A stretch of 64,000 nucleotides of DNA from SIG672 sp045535095 (GCA_045535095.1 JAZSKY010000042.1:23767-87766); one strand, 5' to 3'. Counted from the first letter of the stretch, positions 52,527 to 61,608 are shown. The notes: generated by a model not told the origin, from the letters alone. A program made the numbers and translations.

Positions 52527-53309
52527 ATGATCGCCCAGCTTTTAAAAGGAATTCTTCTGCCGCTTCTGGGTACAACACTCGGTGCGGCCTGCGTATTTTT
52601 TATGAAAAGGGAAATGAGCCTTCGCGTCAGAAGCGCACTTATCGGATTTGCCGCAGGCGTTATGATAGCCGCCTCGGTGTGGAGTCTTATCATACCGTCG
52701 ATCGAGGCGTCGGAATCGTACGGACGTTTTTCCTTTTTTCCTGCAACGGTGGGATTTTGGGCAGGAATAGGATTTCTCGTTCTGCTCGATCATACAGTAC
52801 CTCATCTCCACCTTGGCAGTATGCAGAAGGAGGGGCTTCGTACCACCCTCGGCAAGAACGCAATGCTCGTTTTTACAGTCTCCCTTCACAATATCCCGGA
52901 GGGTATGGCGGTGGGTGCGGTATATGCAGGACTCCTTGACGGCGACGCAGGCGTGACCCTTGGCGGAGCGCTGATACTCTCGCTCGGTATAGCAGTGCAA
53001 AATTTCCCGGAGGGAGCAATAATTTCAATGCCTCTTGCAAGTAGCGGCGCACGAAAGAGAAGTGCCTTTCTTTGCGGATTTGCCTCCGGTGTTGCCGAGC
53101 CTGTTGCCGCCTGTCTGACGGTCCTTCTGTACGAATTTCTGATAGGAGCGCTCCCTTATATGCTCGCCTTTGCCGCAGGCGCTATGATATACGTCGTTAT
53201 TGAAGAGCTCGTCCCCGAAATATCCGAGGCTGAAAACTCGGACGTCGGAACACTCTTTTTCGCAGTAGGCTTTTCGCTTATGATGATACTCGATGTCGCG
53301 CTCTCCTGA
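52527..53309 (+). CDS. ZIP family divalent metal transporter (ZupT-like)
   Basis: A 260-residue, roughly eight-helix membrane protein of the ZIP family importing Zn2+ or other divalent metals. The binuclear-site helices are recognisable: SLHNIPEGMAVG (helix 4) and AVQNFPEGAIISMPL (helix 5). A HxHxG segment lies in the loop before (VPHLHLGS). It is a single gene; AGGAGG precedes the ATG. Confidence 0.95.
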   Translation: MIAQLLKGILLPLLGTTLGAACVFFMKREMSLRVRSALIGFAAGVMIAASVWSLIIPSIEASESYGRFSFFPATVGFWAGIGFLVLLDHTVPHLHLGSMQKEGLRTTLGKNAMLVFTVSLHNIPEGMAVGAVYAGLLDGDAGVTLGGALILSLGIAVQNFPEGAIISMPLASSGARKRSAFLCGFASGVAEPVAACLTVLLYEFLIGALPYMLAFAAGAMIYVVIEELVPEISEAENSDVGTLFFAVGFSLMMILDVALS

Positions 53310-53381
53310 AATTTACTCAACACTTGACTTTTTCCTGCTTTTATGTTGTAGTTTACCCAAGTAAAATAAAAGGGGAAAACT

Positions 53382-55013
53382 ATGTCGGTAAAGAAAAACT
53401 TAACGCGCACTGTATCGCTTGTCCTTGTTGTAGCGTCTCTTCTTATGCTCTGTACGGGAATCGTCCACGCAGACGAAAGAGAGGGCATCACCGTAAAAAG
53501 TGCGTGGAAGAAGGTGGACGGAGAGATATATTCGTATGCCGAAGGAAGCTACTATTCAACCTCCAAAATGCCAAATAATATAGCTACCCTTGAGGCGTGG
53601 ATATATATCCCCAAAAGCAATTATTCGTTCGACTGCGGAGTTTATTTCGGTAACTACGCAGGACTTGATAATGATGCGTACGTCACCTACGAGGTGCTCA
53701 AAAACGGAGTTCCTTGCCTGACCTTCGGTGATACCGATAAAACAGTAAACAGCTATCCGTTTACAGATGCGGTAATACCTGCCGATACGTGGACGCACGT
53801 TACGGTCGTTTACGGAGCAGGAAGAAATTATAAGGATATCTACTGCTACATAAACGGGGAGAGAAAGCACACCTATACAGATGATTCGTGGGCTACGATG
53901 CAGAAAACGGTAATTGATAACTATTTCTCGATAGCGGGTGACTCGCGTTCTCTCAATACGGCTCATTTCACAGGATCGCTCGGTGATATCGCGGTCTATA
54001 AGGACGTAAGAACCGATGCGTATATAAAGAATGATATGACCTCGCCCAACTACAAGGATAAGTCGCTTATGGCGTATTATCCTCTCTTTGAATGTGAAAA
54101 TAAGCAGAACGTTCCCGATGCGCAGTGGAAGATCGCCAAGGCGCAGACCGATAGACTTGACGGAATAGTTCCTTATACGGTAATGCGCGGAAATCACGAT
54201 ACCACGTATAACGAGGGCGCGGAAATATTTGACGAGCTTTACTCGGTAAAGGACGGGTATTATTATAATTTCGTCAAGGAGAACGGTGGATTTTACGACG
54301 AAAATTCGGTCAAAAACGTTTATTTGCTCTTCAGTGTCGGAAACGTTGACTATATGATACTCAGCCTCGACTTCGGCGCGAGCGGTGATATAGTTCTTTG
54401 GGCAAACAGACTGCTTAAACAGTATCCTGACAGAAGGGTAATAATCACAACTCACGCATATCTCTACGTTGACGGAACGACTCTCTCCACCGGTGACGCG
54501 GGAGATCCGAACAAATATGAGCATTATCTTGATGCAGACTACGTCAACGGAGACGAGCTTTGGGGTAATCTTGTGTATAATAATCCCAACGTTGCAATGC
54601 TAGCGTGCGGACACATGCATTCAGACGCAGTACTCGTTACCGAGGCAGAGGGATACGCGAAAAACACTGTGTATCAGGTCCTCGTTGACGCGCAGACCAC
54701 AGACTCAAATCTTGATGGCGCAGGACTCGTTGCGATGATGTACTTCACCGAAAATGGCGAATTTGCGACGTTTGAATATTATTCTCCCGTCTTTGAAGCC
54801 TATTTCTGTGCCGAGAGATGTGCAGGAGTGCTTCAGTTTCCGACGCCTAAGGAGGAAATCACAGATGCCCCTGCGGCAAGCCCTGACGTTGACAGCGAAA
54901 ATAATCAGTATATGACTCTGATCCTTTTGTCGTCTGCCGTACTCGTTGTTTGTGCAGCGACACTTGGCACAATTTTCGCGGTAAAGAGCGGAAAAAAGAA
55001 AAAGAAAATATGA
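53382..55013 (+). CDS. Secreted LamG-metallophosphoesterase protein missing two metal motifs
   Basis: A 543-residue protein: signal peptide (to VHADERE), a LamG/concanavalin-like domain (about 40-215), then a calcineurin-like phosphoesterase domain, and a C-terminal membrane helix with a KKKKK tail. The later metal motifs GNHD (270-273), THAY and GHMH (about 409-412) are present, but the first two (D-x-H/Q and GD-x-x) are not: the frame passes from LMAYYPLFECE straight to WKIAKAQTDRLDGIVPYTV. About 70 residues appear to have been lost in frame, so catalysis is doubtful. Confidence 0.82.
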   Translation: MSVKKNLTRTVSLVLVVASLLMLCTGIVHADEREGITVKSAWKKVDGEIYSYAEGSYYSTSKMPNNIATLEAWIYIPKSNYSFDCGVYFGNYAGLDNDAYVTYEVLKNGVPCLTFGDTDKTVNSYPFTDAVIPADTWTHVTVVYGAGRNYKDIYCYINGERKHTYTDDSWATMQKTVIDNYFSIAGDSRSLNTAHFTGSLGDIAVYKDVRTDAYIKNDMTSPNYKDKSLMAYYPLFECENKQNVPDAQWKIAKAQTDRLDGIVPYTVMRGNHDTTYNEGAEIFDELYSVKDGYYYNFVKENGGFYDENSVKNVYLLFSVGNVDYMILSLDFGASGDIVLWANRLLKQYPDRRVIITTHAYLYVDGTTLSTGDAGDPNKYEHYLDADYVNGDELWGNLVYNNPNVAMLACGHMHSDAVLVTEAEGYAKNTVYQVLVDAQTTDSNLDGAGLVAMMYFTENGEFATFEYYSPVFEAYFCAERCAGVLQFPTPKEEITDAPAASPDVDSENNQYMTLILLSSAVLVVCAATLGTIFAVKSGKKKKKI

Positions 55014-55042
55014 AAAAATACCGCCGTTTCGGCGGTATTTTT
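55014..55042 (+). terminator. Intrinsic terminator after the phosphoesterase gene
   Basis: ACCGCCG / CGGCGGT with a three-base loop, A tract before, T tract after. Confidence 0.88.
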
Positions 55043-55103
55043 GATAAATTCTCCGTCATACGCGAAAAGAAAACAAAAAACGAAAAAATATTTCATTTTG
55101 CTA

Positions 55104-55132
55104 TTGACAAGCGCACTTTTTTGTGATATAAT
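55104..55132 (+). promoter_or_regulatory. Consensus promoter of the tRNA-His gene
   Basis: TTGACA (55104-55109), 17 bases, TATAAT (55127-55132), 31 bases before the tRNA. Confidence 0.85.
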
Positions 55133-55162
55133 CGCAACGTTGACTGCGAAAGCAGTTTGTAT

Positions 55163-55237
55163 GGAGGGCGTAGCTCACTTGGTTAGAGCGCCAGGTTGTG
55201 GCCCTGGAGGTAGTGGGTTCGATTCCCATCGCTCTCC
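55163..55237 (+). tRNA. tRNA-His (GTG)
   Basis: Cloverleaf with the extra G at -1 (55163) facing C73, a hallmark of tRNA-His. Acceptor GAGGGCG / CGCTCTC, D arm GCTC...GAGC, anticodon stem CCAGG / CCTGG around loop TTGTGGC (anticodon GTG), T arm GTGGG-TTCGATT-CCCAT. CCA is not encoded. Confidence 0.96.
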
Positions 55238-55240
55238 CTG

Positions 55241-55286
55241 AAAAACACCGTAGCTCAGGATTGTTCCTGAAGCTACGGTGTTTTTT
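55241..55286 (+). terminator. Terminator after tRNA-His
   Basis: CACCGTAGCT / AGCTACGGTG extended by CAGGA / TCCTG around TTGT, then T6. A second inverted repeat, CACTAAATGC / GCATTTAGTG (55323-55347), follows in the gene-free spacer before the transketolase promoter. Confidence 0.9.
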
Positions 55287-55466
55287 GTTGCTTGATAAGA
55301 CGGTTTTTAAGCGCAAAAAAAGCACTAAATGCTTTGTGCATTTAGTGTTTTCATTTCTGCTTATTTTAATTATATTACAGGAACAGGCGGACATTCAAGG
55401 ACATTTCATAACATTTTTATAATTTAACGATAATTAACAAAATCCTAAAATTTTTCAATTTCTCGG

Positions 55467-55495
55467 TTGACACGGACGAAATATAATGTTATAAT
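55467..55495 (+). promoter_or_regulatory. Consensus sigma-A promoter of the transketolase operon
   Basis: TTGACA (55467-55472), 17 bases, TATAAT (55490-55495). Nothing else coding is seen in 55238-55577. Confidence 0.82.
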
Positions 55496-55577
55496 ACTAA
55501 AGTATTATAGGTGAAAAATTTTGATTTTGCATTTTAACAGAATTTTATTGCCGAAACAAGCGAAAGGAACAGTAAAA

Positions 55578-56414
55578 ATGACGACAAAAGAACTTGCACT
55601 CATTGCCGCAAAGGCAAGAAAACTGTGTGTTGAAGCAGTCTTCAACGCAGCATCGGGTCACCCGGGAGGAGCGCTCTCCTCGGCTGATATTATGACCACC
55701 CTCTATTTTGAGAGAATGCGCGTTGATCCTGAAAATCCGAGATGGGCAGACAGAGACCGCTTCGTGCTTTCCAAGGGACATTCCTCGCCCGGACTTTACG
55801 GAGTCCTCGCACTGCGCGGATTTTTCCCCGAGGATGACGTTCGCACCTTCAGAAAGATCGACAGCGATATGTCAGGCCACGCAGAAATGCGCAAGATCAA
55901 GGGAATAGATATGTCCACCGGCTCGCTCGGTCAGGGAATTTCGGCGGCAGTCGGAATGGCAATGGCAGGCAAGCTCGATAAAAAGGACTACCGCGTTTAC
56001 GCTCTCCTCGGAGACGGCGAGATCGAAGAGGGTCAGGTATGGGAAGCGATGATGGCGGCAGCAAAATATAAGCTCGACAACCTTTGCGCCTTCGTTGACG
56101 TAAACGGACTCCAGATCGACGGACCTACCTCGGTAGTTATGCCCTCCGAGCCTCTTGACAAAAAGTTCGAGTCGTTCGGATGGAACGTTATCAAGATCGA
56201 CGGACATAATTTCGACGAGATAATTTCTGCGCTTGATAAGGCAGAAGCGTGCAAGGGAATGCCCACTATGATCCTTGCAAAGACCACGAAGGGTAAGGGC
56301 GTATCCTTTATGGAAAACAGCGTTGCATGGCACGGCAAGGCTCCCAATGCGGACGAATTTGCCGTTGCAGTCAGCGATCTCGATAAGATAATTTCTGAAC
56401 TGGAGGGAAAGTAA
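55578..56414 (+). CDS. Transketolase N-terminal subunit
   Basis: The thiamine-diphosphate-binding half of a split transketolase (278 residues). It has FNAASGHPGGALSSADI, VLSKGHSSPGLYG, and the ThDP motif LLGDGEIEEGQVWEA. With the next gene it forms the complete enzyme of the non-oxidative pentose phosphate pathway. ATG 55578 follows GAAAGGA; an earlier TTG start at 55521 lacks support. One base separates it from the partner gene. Confidence 0.96.
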   Translation: MTTKELALIAAKARKLCVEAVFNAASGHPGGALSSADIMTTLYFERMRVDPENPRWADRDRFVLSKGHSSPGLYGVLALRGFFPEDDVRTFRKIDSDMSGHAEMRKIKGIDMSTGSLGQGISAAVGMAMAGKLDKKDYRVYALLGDGEIEEGQVWEAMMAAAKYKLDNLCAFVDVNGLQIDGPTSVVMPSEPLDKKFESFGWNVIKIDGHNFDEIISALDKAEACKGMPTMILAKTTKGKGVSFMENSVAWHGKAPNADEFAVAVSDLDKIISELEGK

Positions 56415-56415
56415 G

Positions 56416-57363
56416 ATGGCAGATAAGATAGCAACCAGAGAAGCGTACGGAAAGGCACTCGTAGCGCTTGCTGAAAAATACCCCAACTACCTCGTGCTTG
56501 ACGCGGACCTCGCAGAGGCAACCAAGACCATCGGCTTTTCGAAGGCATATCCCGACAGATTCTTCGATATGGGAATTGCAGAAGCAAATATGATGGGCGT
56601 TTCGGCAGGACTTGCATCCTGCGGCAAGAAGGTCTTTGCAAACTCGTTTGCTATGTTCTCGGCGGGCAGAGCCTTCGAGCAGGTAAGAAACTCGATAGCA
56701 TATCCGGGACTCAACGTTACGGTCGTCGGCTCTCACGGCGGACTTTCTGTCGGTGAGGACGGCGCCACCCACCAGTGCTGCGAGGATATCGCTCTTATGC
56801 GTACTCTCCCCGGAATGACCGTTATCGTCCCCTGCGACGGAAACGAAATGACTCAGGCGGTAGAGGCACTCCTTAACTATGACGGACCCGCATATCTCCG
56901 TCTCGGACGCCTTGCAATAGACGTTGTCACCGATAGCGTAGAGGGCTATAAGTTCGAGATCGGCAAGGGCGCAACCCTCAGAGAGGGAAGCGACGTTACC
57001 GTTGTTGCAACCGGTATGATGGTACAGATGGCTCTCGAGGCGGCAGAAACGCTCGCAGGTGAGGGAATATCTGTAAGAGTTATCGATATGCACACCATAA
57101 AGCCTCTTGACACCGAGATCCTTCTCAAGGCTGCCAAAGAGACGGGCGCTATCGTTACCACCGAGGAGCATACCGTTATCGGCGGACTCGGCGCGGCGGT
57201 TTGCGAATATATTTCGGGAGCTTGCCCCGTACCCGTTATTCGTCACGGCGTAAACGATGAATTCGGACGCTCGGGCAAGGCTCAGCTTGTCCTTGAAAAG
57301 TACGGTCTCACCGCAAGCGAGATCGCAAATAAGTGTCGCGAGGCAATAAAGCTCAAGAAATAA
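56416..57363 (+). CDS. Transketolase C-terminal subunit
   Basis: A 315-residue Pyr and C-terminal half of the split transketolase. It has GFSKAYPDRFFDMGIAEANMMG, the substrate/ThDP loop VVGSHGGLSVGEDGATHQ, and the C-terminal domain VTTEEHTVIGGLGAAV. The pair order and near-contact spacing are usual in Bacillota and Archaea. Confidence 0.96.
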   Translation: MADKIATREAYGKALVALAEKYPNYLVLDADLAEATKTIGFSKAYPDRFFDMGIAEANMMGVSAGLASCGKKVFANSFAMFSAGRAFEQVRNSIAYPGLNVTVVGSHGGLSVGEDGATHQCCEDIALMRTLPGMTVIVPCDGNEMTQAVEALLNYDGPAYLRLGRLAIDVVTDSVEGYKFEIGKGATLREGSDVTVVATGMMVQMALEAAETLAGEGISVRVIDMHTIKPLDTEILLKAAKETGAIVTTEEHTVIGGLGAAVCEYISGACPVPVIRHGVNDEFGRSGKAQLVLEKYGLTASEIANKCREAIKLKK

Positions 57364-57385
57364 AAGTGTTTCGGAGGAAGAAACG

Positions 57386-58561
57386 ATGGAAAAGTTCACT
57401 GTAAAGACTGTATCTGACGTTGCCATTCCTAAAGATAAAGAATTTTTCGGATATCCGACTATGGTGCGTCTTAACGTAAGCGGAGAGCGAAACGGCACAC
57501 TCCTTGCCACCTTTGCAAGATACGGAACGTGGAAGGGATATGACGTTTACGAAAGCTGTGACGACGGTGAGAGCTGGCATTATCTCTCAAGCGCCGTTGA
57601 CAATAGGGAGGATAAGATCCTTAACGCCATCTTCCAGCCCTGTCTCTTTGAAATTCCTAAGGATATGGGCAAATATAAGGCGGGAACTCTTATTCTCGGC
57701 GGCTGCACGAATTTCGTTAGGGACGGTATTGCAAAAACTGCCATCGTATTCTATATAAGCGAGGACAGCGGAAAGAGCTGGACTCAGTATATGGATCTTT
57801 GCTACGGAGGAACTGCTCCCGATAAGCTCGGAGTGTGGGAACCCTTCTTCATTTTCGACGAAAAGACCGACCGTCTCTATTGCTACTATTCGGACGAAAG
57901 TAACGAAGCAAACGATAAAAACGGCGCGGGCGCGCAGAAGCTCGTATTCAAGTATTCTACCGATATGAAAACTTGGGTCGGCAAGGATAATAAAACGGGT
58001 GTTACCGACGATCCCTTTATCGCTATAAACAGCTCGACCTATAATGCCCGCCCCGGAATGATCTCGATCGCAAAGATGGGTAACGGCGAATACTTTATGA
58101 CCTACGAGCTTTGCCTCTCGGGAGAAAATAACGGATGTCCTATATATTATAAGAAGACCACGAACCTTGCAGAGTGGACCGATACGGGAGATCACGGAAA
58201 GCCGATACAGACGGCAAACGGCTACACCTTCGGAAGTGCTCCTTGGTGTGCGTGGACTCCTGCGGGTGGTGAGTGTGGAACGCTTGTCGTTGTAGCGCAC
58301 CACAATAACAACAGTGTACGGCCTATCACCCTTGACGGAAACGGCAAGGTTTACGGAACCGATATGCTCATTTCTCTCGACTACGGCGAGACCTTTATCC
58401 CGTTCAGAAACCCCATTCCGTACTACACCTTTGAAAAGACCGCATATTCTCCCTTCGTAGGATTCTCTGCGGACGGAAATACTCTTTACTACCTTAACAA
58501 CCCTCCGGACAGTAAGCAGTCCTATCAGAGCGTTGTATTCAAGGCACTGAAGATCTGGTAA
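57386..58561 (+). CDS. Sialidase-like beta-propeller protein
   Basis: A 391-residue protein with BNR/Asp-box repeats: YESCDDGESWHY, ISEDSGKSWTQ and ISLDYGETF. The fold should be a five- or six-bladed propeller as in GH33 sialidases and GH93 arabinanases. There is no signal peptide, so it is cytoplasmic and less likely to act on intact polymers. It begins 22 bases after the transketolase gene, with GGAGG, and so probably shares its transcript. The substrate cannot be assigned. Confidence 0.75.
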   Translation: MEKFTVKTVSDVAIPKDKEFFGYPTMVRLNVSGERNGTLLATFARYGTWKGYDVYESCDDGESWHYLSSAVDNREDKILNAIFQPCLFEIPKDMGKYKAGTLILGGCTNFVRDGIAKTAIVFYISEDSGKSWTQYMDLCYGGTAPDKLGVWEPFFIFDEKTDRLYCYYSDESNEANDKNGAGAQKLVFKYSTDMKTWVGKDNKTGVTDDPFIAINSSTYNARPGMISIAKMGNGEYFMTYELCLSGENNGCPIYYKKTTNLAEWTDTGDHGKPIQTANGYTFGSAPWCAWTPAGGECGTLVVVAHHNNNSVRPITLDGNGKVYGTDMLISLDYGETFIPFRNPIPYYTFEKTAYSPFVGFSADGNTLYYLNNPPDSKQSYQSVVFKALKIW

Positions 58562-58980
58562 AATGAATATAAAAACACCGAAGCTTTAGCGTGATGTCCT
58601 TAACGGACAAATCACGCATCGAGATAAATCCCTTGAGGGATTTTCGATATGTTGCTAACGCAACTCGATATGCCTGCGGCTCGATATGTTTGCTACGCAA
58701 ACGAGGGATTTATCTCATATCGAATTGAAGCGAAGCGACAATATATCGAGTTCGAGCAAAGCGAGAACATATCGAGTCAACGAAGTTGACATATCGACAG
58801 AAAGAAAAACAAGAGCAAGAATAGAAGGATTTCTCCTTTTACTCTTGCTCTTTCTGTCGTTATAAGGGTTTGGGATTAGCCCGTATTTGCGCTTGACCGG
58901 TCAAATGCGATGCTCGCACTTAACGGCGGTTTTCAATTTCTCCGATAAGAGAACCACCCATTTGCTTCGGTGCTTTTATT
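58562..58980. repeat. Compound palindrome array with CGATATG boundary word
   Basis: This 419-base region has no gene. It holds CGATATG at 58645, 58666 and 58682, then the reverse complement CATATCG at 58716, 58768 and 58790 (and a variant near 58743), enclosing small hairpins such as TTGC-TAAC-GCAA and TCAAC-GAA-GTTGA. GAGATAAATCCCT (58621-58633) pairs with AGGGATTTATCTC (58704-58716). A further hairpin lies at 58795-58860 with 10-bp arms AAGAGCAAGA / TCTTGCTCTT. The outer arms CACCGAAGC (58576-58584) and GCTTCGGTG (58964-58972), A- and T-flanked, look like a terminator split by the insertion. Confidence 0.85.
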
Positions 58981-59208
58981 TTAATGATGATAATCTCGCA
59001 TTTTGAAGGAGTATTTCCGAAATTTCAGCATATAAGATCTATATTGCTTTTCGGAGATCTTGCCCTCAGCGTAAAGCGCCTCCGTGCGCTCCTCGAGTCT
59101 TTTTCGCGAGTCGTGCGCGAGATCCTTGTAGTTGTTCATAAGATACTGTTCAATATCGTTTATGATCGAGTCAAGCTCGCGCTGTGCTTTGGATTTGAAA
59201 AATAACAT
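58981..59208 (-). CDS. Small helical protein coupled to iorB
   Basis: A 75-residue charged protein (MLFFKSKAQRELDSIINDIE, then mostly predicted helix). I do not recognise it. ATG 59208 begins one base after the iorB stop, so it is translated from the same mRNA and may be a companion of the oxidoreductase. An in-frame start inside iorB (59232) is less likely. Confidence 0.65.
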   Translation of the reverse strand: MLFFKSKAQRELDSIINDIEQYLMNNYKDLAHDSRKRLEERTEALYAEGKISEKQYRSYMLKFRKYSFKMRDYHH

Positions 59209-59209
59209 C

Positions 59210-59782
59210 TTACGCGTTGTATCCGAGATCAAACGCTTTCTTGTTCATCTCGATAAACTTGGGCGCAACCGTGTTCTCGATAGCGGCGATCCACTTTTCG
59301 TAAGGAATGTCGAAATATTTTGCAAGGCGTCCCATAAGAACGATGTTAACAGCCTTGGACGATCCTGCCTCGCTTGCAAGCGAGAGAGCATCGAGCGCGT
59401 CGCACTCAATACCAAGCTCTGCGAGCTTTTCAAGAGCGTCGTGCGGGTATTCTGCCGCGCCTGTGATAACGGGCATAGGATCGATCTCCTGAGTGTTTAC
59501 GATGATCTTTCCGCCGTCCTTTAAGTATGCAGCCCATCTTGCCGCCTCGATCTTTTCAAAGGAGACGATAACGTCCGCCTCTTTTTCGCAGATGATAGGC
59601 GAATATACCTTAGTTCCGAACTTTACGTACGTGATAACGCTTCCGCCTCTCTGGCTCATTCCGTGAACCTCGGAGACCTTTACGTCGTATCCCTCGTCAA
59701 CGAGCAGACGTCCGAGAAGCTTACTTGCGAGCAGCGATCCCTGACCGCCAACGCCCGAAATTATAATATTTTTAGTATTCAT
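59210..59782 (-). CDS. iorB: Indolepyruvate:ferredoxin oxidoreductase beta subunit
   Basis: A 190-residue gamma-type subunit of a 2-oxoacid:ferredoxin oxidoreductase. It begins IIISGVGGQGSLLASKLLGRLL and has VHGMSQRGGSVITYVKFG, both family-typical. With IorA it oxidises aryl 2-oxoacids (indolepyruvate, phenylpyruvate) to acyl-CoA, reducing ferredoxin. It is 23 bases downstream of iorA. Confidence 0.95.
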   Translation of the reverse strand: MNTKNIIISGVGGQGSLLASKLLGRLLVDEGYDVKVSEVHGMSQRGGSVITYVKFGTKVYSPIICEKEADVIVSFEKIEAARWAAYLKDGGKIIVNTQEIDPMPVITGAAEYPHDALEKLAELGIECDALDALSLASEAGSSKAVNIVLMGRLAKYFDIPYEKWIAAIENTVAPKFIEMNKKAFDLGYNA

Positions 59783-59805
59783 AACGATAACTCCTTTCTG
59801 ACTGC

Positions 59806-61521
59806 TCAGTTGATAGCGCCGAATGCGCAGAGCTGATTACATACTCCGCATCCTACGCAGAGAGTGCTGTCGATGACCGCTTTGCCGTTTTTCATGCTGA
59901 TAGCAGGGCATCCGAGACGCATACAAGCCTTGCAAGACTTGCACTTGTCACTGTCAACCGTAACGGGAGCCTTGGGCTTTACGTACTTGAGAAGAACGCA
60001 GGGACGTCTCGAAATGATTACCGAGGGCTCGTCTGCCGCAAGCTCTTCCTTGATAACCGTGTCGCACGCCTTGAGATCGTAAGGATCTACAACGCGCACG
60101 CGGTTGATACCGATAGAGCGGCAGAGCGCTTCAAGGTCTATCTTGCTTGCAGGATCGCCCTTGATGTTGTAACCGGTTGTGGGGTTCTGCTGATGACCGG
60201 TCATACCGGTTATCGAGTTATCAAGGATAATTACGGTCGAATTTGAGCCGTTGTAAGCGATGTTTATAAGTCCGGTCACGCCGGAGTGCATAAACGTAGA
60301 GTCACCGATTACAGCCACGCTTTTGCCCTCAAAGCCTGCCTTGTTAAATCCGTGGAGTCCCGAAACGGATGCGCCCATGCAAAGGGTGGAGTCGAGCGCG
60401 TTAAGGGGTGCCTGCGCGCCGAGAGTGTAGCATCCGATGTCACCGAGAACGGTAACCTTGTTTTTAGCGAGGGTGTAGAACATTCCTCTGTGAGGACAGC
60501 CTGCGCACATAACGGGCGGACGAACGGGGATAGTCGGAAGTCCCTCGGGGAGCTTCGACGTTTCCTTTCCGAGCGCCTTTGCAACTATGGTCTGCGAGAA
60601 TTCGCCGATAGGAGAGAAGAGTGACTTGCCCTCAACAGAGAGTCCGAGACACTTTACAAACTCCTCGATTACCGGATCAAGCTCCTCGATAACGATAAGG
60701 CGGTCAACCTTGGATGCAAAATCCTTTATCATTTTCGGAGGAAGAGGATTTACCATACCGAGCTTGAGTACGCTGCATGCGTCGCCGAATACCTCTTTTA
60801 CGTACTGATAGCAGGTTCCCGAGGTGATAATACCGATAGAGGTGTCGCCGTACTCAACGGTGTTGAGGGGCGAGGTCTCTGCATATTCTGCAAGCTTCTT
60901 GGTACGCTCCTCAACGAAGGGGTGGCGAAGCTTTGCGTAAGCGGGCATCATAATATATTTCGAGGGATTCTTCTCGTAAGCGGGAAGCGCTCTCTCGGCT
61001 CTTTCGCAAAGCTCGGTGATGCTCTGCGAGTGAGCGATTCTCGTGCACATTCTTATCATAACGGGGGTGTCGAACTGCTCGGAAATGTCAAAGGCGAGCT
61101 TTGCGTATTCCTTAGCCTCGGACGAATCCGCAGGCTCAAGCATAGGCACCTTGGACGCGATAGCGTATCTGCGCGAGTCCTGCTCGTTCTGTGAGGAGTG
61201 CATACCGGGGTCGTCTGCAACGCAGATAACGAGACCGCCGTTTACACCGGTGTAGGAGAGGGTGAAGAGGGGGTCTGCGGCAACGTTCATACCAACGTGC
61301 TTCATAGCGCAAGCGGCACGGGCGCCTGCGAGAGATGCGCCGAACGCAGTCTCAAGAGCGACCTTTTCGTTGGGCGCCCATTCGCAGTATATCTCATCGT
61401 ATTTTGCAGCAAACTCGGTTATTTCGGTCGAGGGAGTGCCGGGGTAGCTCGAGATAACAGAGCAGGACGCTTCCCAAAGACCTCTTGCGAGGGCTTCGTT
61501 TCCAATTAAAAGTTTTTTCAT
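59806..61521 (-). CDS. iorA: Indolepyruvate:ferredoxin oxidoreductase alpha subunit
   Basis: A 571-residue subunit with an N-terminal pyrimidine domain (SSYPGTPSTEITEFAAKY), the ThDP-binding region (VLGDIGCYTLGAQAPL; VIGDSTFMHSGVTGL), and a C-terminal 2[4Fe-4S] ferredoxin domain (CKSCKACMRLGCPAI; CVGCGVCNQLCAFGA). It receives electrons from the 2-oxoacid and passes them to ferredoxin. It leads the operon iorA-iorB-75-residue gene, divergent from the YerC-type regulator. Confidence 0.97.
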   Translation of the reverse strand: MKKLLIGNEALARGLWEASCSVISSYPGTPSTEITEFAAKYDEIYCEWAPNEKVALETAFGASLAGARAACAMKHVGMNVAADPLFTLSYTGVNGGLVICVADDPGMHSSQNEQDSRRYAIASKVPMLEPADSSEAKEYAKLAFDISEQFDTPVMIRMCTRIAHSQSITELCERAERALPAYEKNPSKYIMMPAYAKLRHPFVEERTKKLAEYAETSPLNTVEYGDTSIGIITSGTCYQYVKEVFGDACSVLKLGMVNPLPPKMIKDFASKVDRLIVIEELDPVIEEFVKCLGLSVEGKSLFSPIGEFSQTIVAKALGKETSKLPEGLPTIPVRPPVMCAGCPHRGMFYTLAKNKVTVLGDIGCYTLGAQAPLNALDSTLCMGASVSGLHGFNKAGFEGKSVAVIGDSTFMHSGVTGLINIAYNGSNSTVIILDNSITGMTGHQQNPTTGYNIKGDPASKIDLEALCRSIGINRVRVVDPYDLKACDTVIKEELAADEPSVIISRRPCVLLKYVKPKAPVTVDSDKCKSCKACMRLGCPAISMKNGKAVIDSTLCVGCGVCNQLCAFGAIN

Positions 61522-61608
61522 CTTGTTTTGACGGAATAAAATTCCTTGTCCTTTCCGCCTTGCGGCTTGTAAATGATTTAATATTTTAATTTGTTAAAGT
61601 AAAATCTA

